From Bacteroidales bacterium (lineage in GTDB: Bacteria; Bacteroidota; Bacteroidia; Bacteroidales; WCHB1-69), in contig JAGBPS010000028.1 of NCBI GenBank assembly GCA_017633255.1, positions 1 through 58,928 on the forward strand: a DNA stretch of 58,928 nucleotides. Reading direction: 5' to 3'. The position numbers and the translations under genes are program-made. Position 1 is the first letter of the stretch. Each line of letters begins with the position of its first letter. The notes under the pieces were generated by a model, which did no database searches, was not told the origin of the DNA, and saw only the letters and a list, made by a program, of their open reading frames with translations. Positions 18,819 through 26,277 of the stretch are shown here, in pieces.

Positions 18819-20714
18819 ATGCGAAAAAAAATAAATAAATTTCTGCTTCCATTATTTGTCGCTATTCTGCTGATTGTGGCAGGGGGACTGTGCACCTGGT
18901 TTACCGCCCGCAGCGTGCACGTGCACTTACGCGAAGGCGAAACCAACACCGCAGACAATTCATCCATTTATGAGGACTTCCGGGACACCGTCGCCAATTT
19001 CTCCTGCAAGAACTCCCATGGTTCAGAAAACTCAGACAACACAAAACTGCCCTTCAGCATTCGCTTAGATGAATTCGATGTGGACTATTACGAAGGCACC
19101 CATACCATCAAGGATTATATCAGCTATGTCACCGTGACCGACGGTGAGCAAGAGACCAAGGCCCGCATCTCGATGAACAAAATCCTGAAATACCGACATT
19201 ATCGCATTTTTCAGGAGGACTATGACACCGACTTGGACGGCAGCGTTTTGCTCGTCCGTTACGACCCATGGGGAACCACACTGGTTTACATCGGCTTTGC
19301 CCTGCTCTTGCTATCGATGATAGGACTGCTGCTACGCCGCGACGGGGCCTTCCGCTGCTTGTTGCGCACACTCTCTGTCACCGGCCTGCTCCTTCTCTCC
19401 TTTCCCGCCTCTGCCCTAGCCAACCAGGGATTAGGGATTAGGGATCAGGGATTAGAAGAAGGCCATCAACTTTCAGTTTTCAACTGTCAACTGTCAACTG
19501 CAGAAGCGGAGGCTTTCGGCCAACTGTCGGTGTATTACCGTGGCCGTATCGCCCCCTTCGACAGCTATGCCCGTGACTACTGCAAGGCCGCATTCCCCAA
19601 AGGCACTATGCCCACAGAATACACTCCGGTACAGCTTGTTACAGCAATTTACCTGTTCCCTGAAAAGTGGCCCGACAAGCCTCAACCATCTTTCAAAATA
19701 TTCCCCCAACAAAACTTATGGCTGAGTCCGGAGGATGATTTAAGCAAGGCACAAAGTGAGGACACCCTCTTCATTGCCCATATTCTGGACTGGCTGCGAC
19801 AATCCATTCAGGAAGAACAGCATCTGCAGAACATAAAAATTATCAATTCCATAGCCACCTTTCAGGAAAAACGCTGCACCCCCGGCAGCATCAATCGCAG
19901 CAAAGATCGCATAGAAATTATTTATAATCAATCTAATACAGAAAGAAAGATCTTCTTGGCCGAAATCATCCTCGTACTGATACTATTCATATTGCTGATT
20001 ACAGCCTCAAAAACAAACTGGCCCCAAAGAATTGCCTTAATCTTCGTATGGCTGGCACTTATCCTCACCCTGGCGGACATAATCCTGCGCTGTTACCTGT
20101 CGGGGCACGGACCCTTCAGCGGCACCTTCGACACCATGTTGTCGCTGGCTGCCATCACGCTGTTAGTAGCCGCTATTTTCGGACGAAAAAAACTTATTAT
20201 CAGTTTCTCGGCTTTGACCGCCGCCGCTTTTGTCACCTTGGCAGCGTCGCTGATGGGAGGCCGTAGTTTCTCCCCCCTGATGCCGGTTTTGATTTCCCCC
20301 TGGCTTACCGTCCATGTGTCTATTCTGATGACCGCCTATAGCATGCTGACGTTCACCTTTATTTTGGCACTCATCAGCATGAGCTTCATCATTATGAAAA
20401 AGAAACAAGAAACCGTTCTAAACATCACAAAAACAAGCCGGGTATTCTGCATTATCGGAGTCGTACTACTGACAACGGGCATCATCATAGGCTCGGCTTG
20501 GGCCAACATCAGCTGGGGGCAATACTGGAGTTGGGATCCCAAAGAAACCTGGGCGCTCATCACCCTGCTGGGCTATTGCGCCGCCCTGCCGGGAGTCATC
20601 CCTGCCGCCGACCGCCACCTATGGCTATATCATCTGATTATCCTCATCGCCTTCGGCCTGCTCATCATGACTTACCTGGGCATAAACCTCTTTGGAGGGA
20701 TGCATGCATACTAG
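18819..20714 (+). CDS. ccsBA: Cytochrome c biogenesis protein, fused CcsB(ResB)-CcsA
   Basis: 631 residues from ATG 18819 (MRKKINKFLLP). The longer frame upstream would begin inside the promoter. The N-terminal ResB-like part has a membrane helix, a periplasmic segment (FDVDYYEG, DGSVLLVRYDPWG) and a second helix. The C-terminal CcsA part has several helices and the haem-handling WWD-type motif (ISWGQYWSWDPKETWAL). System II cytochrome c synthases transport haem and attach it to CXXCH apocytochromes outside the inner membrane. A heptamer array at 19424-19500 is translated in frame in the linker (about residues 203-228: NQGLGIRDQG, QLSVFNCQLSTAEA). The conserved sequence resumes at YYRGRIAP. 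The stop codon lies in another heptamer array. Confidence 0.92.
   Translation: MRKKINKFLLPLFVAILLIVAGGLCTWFTARSVHVHLREGETNTADNSSIYEDFRDTVANFSCKNSHGSENSDNTKLPFSIRLDEFDVDYYEGTHTIKDYISYVTVTDGEQETKARISMNKILKYRHYRIFQEDYDTDLDGSVLLVRYDPWGTTLVYIGFALLLLSMIGLLLRRDGAFRCLLRTLSVTGLLLLSFPASALANQGLGIRDQGLEEGHQLSVFNCQLSTAEAEAFGQLSVYYRGRIAPFDSYARDYCKAAFPKGTMPTEYTPVQLVTAIYLFPEKWPDKPQPSFKIFPQQNLWLSPEDDLSKAQSEDTLFIAHILDWLRQSIQEEQHLQNIKIINSIATFQEKRCTPGSINRSKDRIEIIYNQSNTERKIFLAEIILVLILFILLITASKTNWPQRIALIFVWLALILTLADIILRCYLSGHGPFSGTFDTMLSLAAITLLVAAIFGRKKLIISFSALTAAAFVTLAASLMGGRSFSPLMPVLISPWLTVHVSILMTAYSMLTFTFILALISMSFIIMKKKQETVLNITKTSRVFCIIGVVLLTTGIIIGSAWANISWGQYWSWDPKETWALITLLGYCAALPGVIPAADRHLWLYHLIILIAFGLLIMTYLGINLFGGMHAY
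19424..19500 (+). repeat. Heptanucleotide-period repeat array inside ccsBA
   Basis: Eleven 7-mers in register: CCAGGGA, TTAGGGA twice, TCAGGGA, TTAGAAG, AAGGCCA, TCAACTT, TCAGTTT, TCAACTG three times. These words match intergenic arrays at 20711-20808 and 58845-58928. Because 7 and 3 are coprime, the tract encodes a 7-residue peptide period (QLSVFNC / QLSTAEA). Confidence 0.88.
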
Positions 20715-20808
20715 GTGTTAGGAAATAGGGATTAGGGGTTAAGAATTAAGAATTCAAAATTCAACTTTCTGTTTTCAGTTTTCAGTTTTCAACTTTCAAC
20801 TGATTAGT
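20711..20808. repeat. Heptanucleotide-period repeat array spanning a convergent gene gap
   Basis: Fourteen 7-mers in unbroken register: CTAGGTG, TTAGGAA, ATAGGGA, TTAGGGG, TTAAGAA twice, TTCAAAA, TTCAACT, TTCTGTT, TTCAGTT twice, TTCAACT twice, GATTAGT. The first unit holds the ccsBA stop codon and the last holds the stop codon of the convergent adhesin gene. No conventional terminator is visible here. Confidence 0.92.
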
Positions 20809-23800
20809 GTTTCACTACTTTCACCACGCTTTCGGTGGAGTTCTGGTTGTTGCGCAGTTTCAGCATATACACACCCGCTGCGTAGGATGACAAATCAAGT
20901 TGCATATCGTTTCCATTCATCTCCCATCTGTTCAGCAACTTGCCATACATATCCAGTAACTGAATTTCCCCACCAAACAACTGTTCATTGTTCATGGTCA
21001 ACTGTACATTAACCATGTCGGTGGTGGGATTAGGATAAACGGTCACGCTATATCCATCCACATCATTGATGCCAGTGGAATAGGTAACCTGCATTGATGT
21101 CGGTTGCGACTGGCCGCATTCATTTATGGCATATACCGACAAAGTAGCGCTGCCAGGAACAAGAACCGTAATCTGGGCAATGTTCTGGTTGTAACTGAGC
21201 GCCCAGTTCGGATTCGACAAAATCCACTCATACGAAGAGGCTCCTTCGACTGACCCAATCGTATAAACATAATTACCAGGACTTGAAATGGTGCTATTGC
21301 CGGAAATCGGATTGACAATAACAGGAATAGCAGTGACGGTCAAATACAAGGTGCGCACACTATCGCAACCATGCACAGAGGTATAAGTTTCCGTAAAAGT
21401 AAACTCCCCGGCTTCATCCTGCACCGGAATCACAAAACCCTGTCCCGTATAGGAATTCCCCTGACAAATAGAAGCCTCAAAATCGAGGGCATACTCCGGA
21501 TGCACCTCCACTGTATAGGTCTGAACCGCTGTACAATTGTCGGGAGAAACCGCAGCGACAGAATACGTTGTCGTTTCGGAAGGCGTGACCTCTATGGATG
21601 AGGTGGTAGCGCCCGTATTCCACTGATATGATGCCGTATTGGTACAGGCCACACTCAGGTTAATTGTTTCCTCACCGCAAACATTCGTCGGACCGAAAAT
21701 AGTGATATTCGGCATGGCCAAAGCAGACACATAACGCGAAGCCGTTGACGTACAGCCATTATGATCAGTCAGCAGAACCTGATAATAACCCACTTGATGG
21801 ATGGTGATATTGGCATTGGTATCGCCCGTACTCCACAAGAGAAGGCCATCACCCACTGCCGACAGCTGGGCCTGTGAACCCTCACAAATAGCCTCTGCAC
21901 CCATAATGGATACCTGGGGATTGGAATACTGAATCAAAGTATGAGAAGTAGTGTCAGTACAGCCATACTGGTTGTATGCCACCAGCTGATAGGTTCCTAC
22001 CGTGGACACATCAATCATGGCCGAAGTTTGTCCTGTACTCCAAAAATACACCAAACCGCCATGGGCAATCAAACTTACCGTAGAACCTTCGCAAAGACCG
22101 TCTGGTGCCTCAATTTGGGCAACAGGGCGCTCATTCACATGAATATTCTGAGTAGCCGTTGAAACGCATAGACCATTGGATACCTGAACGGTATAGCTTG
22201 TATCCGCAACGGGAGCAATCATTCTATAGGGTGAAGTAGTACCGTCATCCCATAAGTAGGAGGCTCCGCCGTATGCGTAAAGCATACTCTGCTGACCTTG
22301 ACACAAGATAGTATCACCTGAAATCACAATAGCGGGATAGGAATCCACATGCACATTCAAGGAAGCGCTGTTGGTACAGCCCATTGTGTTGGTTACCACA
22401 ACCGTATAAACCCCAGACTCTCCCACACGAATACTCTTACTAGTCTCTCCCGTGGACCATATATACGCATTAGCGGTGGAGCATGTCAGCACCGTGGTGT
22501 CACCCTCACATAGTAAGGTGTCGCCCGATATGGAAACCATCGGCACAGGCAGCACACTAATATACCATCCTGCGGTGGCTGTGCATCCGTATTCATTATA
22601 CCCCACAACATTATACGTAGTTGAAAACATCGGATTCACCACAGTATTGGCAGTCGTGTCTCCTGACGGCCACAGAAAATGGGTGGCTGAACCCACAGCC
22701 ATGAGTTCCACAGCCTGGCCATAACACGCTGTGTTGGGTCCCACAATATTCACTGATGGTGCTGAATGTACCACCACCATCTTGGAGGAGGAATTGCTAC
22801 ACCCATGGGCACTGGTCACCGTCACGCCATATACATTGGTTGAAGAAACACTGATAACACTGTCTGTAGCTCCTGTTGACCACAAATAGCTGACCGGCAT
22901 ATCGGACACGGCCCTGAGGATTCCCGTATTTCCCACACACAGATGGGGAGCACCTTCGATATACACTTCAGGCAAAGCATATTTATCCACATGCTTGGAA
23001 GACGACAAGAAACAGGTGGTAGAATCCAATGAACTTACCGCATAATCTCCACCTTCACCAATAACAATACTGTTGCCTACTTGTCCATTCGACCATATAA
23101 AGCCGCCATCACCCTGCGCCACCAAAACCACAGAATCTCCCTCGCAAAAACTGTCATTTCCACTGATAGGAATAGGCAAATAATTTCTCACCTCAAGTTG
23201 TTTGCTAATATTGGCCGTACAATTGTTATCACCCAAAACCACCAAGGAATAACTAGTAGTGGTAGTGGGAGATACTGTTATAGAAGAGTTGGTTGAGCCA
23301 GTGGACCAAAAATAGTGATAATTAGGGTTTGAAGCGGAAAGCGTAGCTGTCTCTCCCACACAAATACGGTCAGGTCCAATAATGGTACATTCGGGAATCG
23401 GCAACAGTTCAAAGGCAAAAGAATCGGAAGCCTTGCAGGCATTGCTGTCGCTGACTGTCACCGTAAAAATACCCGTTTCGTTGGCGCGGATCTGGGTGGA
23501 TGTGGCACCAGTATTCCACAAATAGCTGACGGCTGTGGCCGACTGGGCGGTAAGCATGTTCAAGCCCCCTGCACAAGCAGAGTGATTGCCCACTATCTGC
23601 ACCTCCGGTTTCGGCACCATGCCGATTGTCAAGGTATCCCGTGAAGTGCATCCTTCGGCACTCCATCCCTGCACCATATAAGTGCCCGCCGTTGTCACCG
23701 CCATACACGAATCTGTTGATTGGTTAGACCACTGGTAGGTGGCACCGCCATGGGCTACAAGAAGAATGGTATCACCAATACAGACCAAAGGACCTCCGGT

Positions 23801-25783
23801 GATAGAAATCTCCGGAGTATCATAGTATACCACTGTTTTCTCAGCCGTAGCGGAGCATCCCGCGAAAGTGGAGACCACCACCGAATAGGTACCCGCCTGG
23901 GTGATGCGTCGCTGGGCATCCGTCTCTCCGTCATTCCACAAACAGCGAATAGCGCCTCTGGCTATCAATTCAATAGAGCTGCCTCTGCACATACCATCAG
24001 GTCCTGTAATGGTAGCAGTGGGGTATTCTTCCACCATCAAATAAATCGCATCCTGATTCACACAACCATGATTATCCTCCACAGTCACCGAAAAAGCTGT
24101 CGATTCCTGAGGAGTAACATGAATACTATTCGTTTGCGCCCCTGTATTCCATAGATAAGAAACCGCATTAGGGGACTGTGCGTAAATAGTGGCGGACTGA
24201 CCCCGACAGACGGCTAAATTACCACTGAAATATATCTCAGGAAGAGAATACATGACCACCTCTAGAGAATCAACTGATGTACAACCGTTAGCAGTCACCT
24301 GCAAAGTATAAGTACCCGCCGAAGTCACCGTAATCTGGCGCTCATGTGAGCCAGTATTCCACAAATAGCTATAGCCTGTGTACAAAGCGGAAGACAAGGT
24401 CACAGGAGTACCATCGCACACCTCATTGGCCGAAGGCGCGATCATGACATTGGGATTGTTTTTCTTGGTGACATTGATTTGCTGGGAAGTGGAACAGCCA
24501 TTGGAATCCGTAGCGATAACCATATAAGTTCCTCCCTCTACCAAGGTCACGGTCGAGCTGCTACTGATTTGTGTTCCGTATGCATTCCTCCATAAATAAC
24601 TTTGGCCTCCCGATGCTGTCAATTGCGTGGACAGACCGTCACAGAATGACAGATCTCCACTGACCGTCACCACTGGATTACTCTTCTGTGTTACAGAAAC
24701 AGTAGCGGAGGCCGTGCAGTTGGCTGCTGAAGTGACAACCACTGTATATATACCCGGACTGGACACCGAATAGCTCTGACCGATAGCCATATTGTTCCAC
24801 ACGTATGAAACACCCCCGATACCCGTGGCATTCAAAACGGTTGACCCACCCTCACATATATAAGTTCGTCCGATAATCGAAACCGTCGGCAAGTCATTCA
24901 CTGTCAAAAATTTGGAAGCAGATGCTGTACATCCGTATTGATTGGTTACCTGTACCGAATACAATTGTTCTACTGCCACCTGTATAGAAGCCGAGGTGGC
25001 GCCTGTGGACCACTGATAACTGTTTCCGCCCGTAGCGGTGAAAATACTGTATGCCCCTTCACAAATGACATCATTTCCGGTGATAGCCGGTGTGGGCAGC
25101 GGATTGACACGAACGGCATGGACGGCCGTGGCCGTACAGTTTCTGTCAGACCTTGCCGTCACCACGTATGATGTTGTCTGTGCAGGGCTCACATTGATTG
25201 CAGCTTCCGAACTACCCGTATTCCAGCTATAACTGTAACCTCCCGAAGCAATCAGCAAAGCAGAAGAGCCACTACAAATGCTATCTGGACCACTAATTGC
25301 GACATTGGGCTGGGGCAACAGCGTCACCGCCACCGTGTCGTAGGCCTTGCAACCATTGGGGGCTGTCACCGTCAGTATGTACAATCCGGGAGTAGTAACG
25401 GTAATGGGGGAACCCGTCGCTCCTGTACTCCATTTGGGAGTGCCATTACCATTGGCCGACAACTGCGTGCTGGCACCTGGGCAGATTTCCACATTACCAC
25501 TGATATATGCGTAAGCACCTTCCAGCACAGTCAGGTTCAAATGCACCAAACTGTCACAACCTTGGGCATTGGTCAGATGCACGTCATATGTTCCACCTTG
25601 ATTAAAAATATGCCCGTTGTAATTATAGGGCATGTCGTTGCTACAGCAAGTCACCGCGACAGTTGCTTCTGGAGTCTGACACGGAGGGTTCTGGGCCAGT
25701 GCCTTGGTTGCGGACATTCCTGAAAAAAACAGTCCTGCAACGGCCAAGCATAATATTCTGAAATGGGTAGAGAATAATTTCAT
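20804..25783 (-). CDS. Large T9SS-exported adhesin-like protein with about 19 Ig/PKD-like repeats
   Basis: 1659 residues with a signal peptide ending near KALAQ (residue 31). After an opening CDSLVHLNL module come about 19 repeats of about 75 residues: I-[TS]-G-P-x-x-[IL]-C-x-G, then YxWSTGATxxxI, then GTYxVxVTxxxGC. Cysteine pairs are conserved, suggesting one disulphide per repeat. A final CDSVRTLYL module, a PKD-like domain and a T9SS type A sorting domain follow (VYPNPTTDMVNVQL, LLDMYGKLLNRWEM, AAGVYMLKL). The sorting domain directs transit through the T9SS pore and removal or anchoring at the surface. Its DNA includes a heptamer-phased tract (20977-21011). Adhesion is inferred from architecture. 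Confidence 0.88.
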   Translation of the reverse strand: MKLFSTHFRILCLAVAGLFFSGMSATKALAQNPPCQTPEATVAVTCCSNDMPYNYNGHIFNQGGTYDVHLTNAQGCDSLVHLNLTVLEGAYAYISGNVEICPGASTQLSANGNGTPKWSTGATGSPITVTTPGLYILTVTAPNGCKAYDTVAVTLLPQPNVAISGPDSICSGSSALLIASGGYSYSWNTGSSEAAINVSPAQTTSYVVTARSDRNCTATAVHAVRVNPLPTPAITGNDVICEGAYSIFTATGGNSYQWSTGATSASIQVAVEQLYSVQVTNQYGCTASASKFLTVNDLPTVSIIGRTYICEGGSTVLNATGIGGVSYVWNNMAIGQSYSVSSPGIYTVVVTSAANCTASATVSVTQKSNPVVTVSGDLSFCDGLSTQLTASGGQSYLWRNAYGTQISSSSTVTLVEGGTYMVIATDSNGCSTSQQINVTKKNNPNVMIAPSANEVCDGTPVTLSSALYTGYSYLWNTGSHERQITVTSAGTYTLQVTANGCTSVDSLEVVMYSLPEIYFSGNLAVCRGQSATIYAQSPNAVSYLWNTGAQTNSIHVTPQESTAFSVTVEDNHGCVNQDAIYLMVEEYPTATITGPDGMCRGSSIELIARGAIRCLWNDGETDAQRRITQAGTYSVVVSTFAGCSATAEKTVVYYDTPEISITGGPLVCIGDTILLVAHGGATYQWSNQSTDSCMAVTTAGTYMVQGWSAEGCTSRDTLTIGMVPKPEVQIVGNHSACAGGLNMLTAQSATAVSYLWNTGATSTQIRANETGIFTVTVSDSNACKASDSFAFELLPIPECTIIGPDRICVGETATLSASNPNYHYFWSTGSTNSSITVSPTTTTSYSLVVLGDNNCTANISKQLEVRNYLPIPISGNDSFCEGDSVVLVAQGDGGFIWSNGQVGNSIVIGEGGDYAVSSLDSTTCFLSSSKHVDKYALPEVYIEGAPHLCVGNTGILRAVSDMPVSYLWSTGATDSVISVSSTNVYGVTVTSAHGCSNSSSKMVVVHSAPSVNIVGPNTACYGQAVELMAVGSATHFLWPSGDTTANTVVNPMFSTTYNVVGYNEYGCTATAGWYISVLPVPMVSISGDTLLCEGDTTVLTCSTANAYIWSTGETSKSIRVGESGVYTVVVTNTMGCTNSASLNVHVDSYPAIVISGDTILCQGQQSMLYAYGGASYLWDDGTTSPYRMIAPVADTSYTVQVSNGLCVSTATQNIHVNERPVAQIEAPDGLCEGSTVSLIAHGGLVYFWSTGQTSAMIDVSTVGTYQLVAYNQYGCTDTTSHTLIQYSNPQVSIMGAEAICEGSQAQLSAVGDGLLLWSTGDTNANITIHQVGYYQVLLTDHNGCTSTASRYVSALAMPNITIFGPTNVCGEETINLSVACTNTASYQWNTGATTSSIEVTPSETTTYSVAAVSPDNCTAVQTYTVEVHPEYALDFEASICQGNSYTGQGFVIPVQDEAGEFTFTETYTSVHGCDSVRTLYLTVTAIPVIVNPISGNSTISSPGNYVYTIGSVEGASSYEWILSNPNWALSYNQNIAQITVLVPGSATLSVYAINECGQSQPTSMQVTYSTGINDVDGYSVTVYPNPTTDMVNVQLTMNNEQLFGGEIQLLDMYGKLLNRWEMNGNDMQLDLSSYAAGVYMLKLRNNQNSTESVVKVVKH
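20977..21011 (-). repeat. Heptanucleotide-phased tract inside a T9SS sorting domain
   Basis: On the plus strand: ACAACTG, TTCATTG, TTCATGG, TCAACTG, TACATTA in register. On the coding strand it reads VQLTMNNEQLF, between the YPNP strand and the LLDMYGK strand. Words match the TCAACTG units elsewhere. Confidence 0.65.
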
Positions 25784-25808
25784 AATGGTATTATTGGTTG
25801 GAGGCTTG

Positions 25809-26198
25809 TCAATCCTCGTTATAGTATTCTTTCAAATAGTCAATCTGCCGGCGGTCACGCTTGGTGGGACGTCCCGCGCCATGCTCTCTGAACTCGAACT
25901 TGGTGCGCAGTTGTTTCACCCGCTCGTACTCTTCCGGGGAGGTCAGGTCCGTGTAATACTGCGGAACCAAGGCCGCACCTACCCTGCCTTTGGGGGTGTC
26001 AATCACCTGCACCACCTTCTCCAGCTGGTCGAGGCGTACATGATAACACTCCTCGGTTTTCACCGCCTTGGAGGGCTTCACATTGACCCCGTTCATCTTC
26101 ACTTTGCCGGCATTACAAGCATCAGTGGCCATGGAGCGCGTCTTGAACAGACGCACCATCCATAGCCACTTGTCAATTCGTACATCAAGGTTTTCCAT
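25809..26198 (-). CDS. hslR: S4-domain RNA-binding protein, Hsp15-like
   Basis: 129 residues. Residues about 6-70 are an S4 domain (RIDKWLWMVRLFKTRSMATD, then GKVKMNGVNVKPSKAV). The C-terminus is basic (GAGRPTKRDRRQIDYLKEY), as in Hsp15-type proteins that bind stalled 50S subunits carrying nascent tRNA. Length matches the E. coli family member (about 133). It follows the DUF349 gene after a heptamer array and precedes the adhesin gene by 25 nt. The assignment is by family; the ribosome-rescue role has not been tested here. Confidence 0.88.
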   Translation of the reverse strand: MENLDVRIDKWLWMVRLFKTRSMATDACNAGKVKMNGVNVKPSKAVKTEECYHVRLDQLEKVVQVIDTPKGRVGAALVPQYYTDLTSPEEYERVKQLRTKFEFREHGAGRPTKRDRRQIDYLKEYYNED

Positions 26199-26200
26199 AA

Positions 26201-26277
26201 AACTAAGAATTAAAAACTATGAACTAAGAATAAAAGTCTTAAACTCTTAACTTTTAGTTCTTAATTCTTAATTTGAA
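26201..26277. repeat. Heptanucleotide-period repeat array
   Basis: Eleven 7-mers in unbroken register: AACTAAG, AATTAAA, AACTATG, AACTAAG, AATAAAA, GTCTTAA, ACTCTTA, ACTTTTA, GTTCTTA, ATTCTTA, ATTTGAA. It begins 2 nt past the hslR start codon and ends directly at the stop codon of the DUF349 gene, so it fills the whole gap. Confidence 0.9.

Noticed and set aside
20711..20808. CRISPR array
   Set aside because: Repeats are 7 nt with no unique spacers and no cas genes are nearby.
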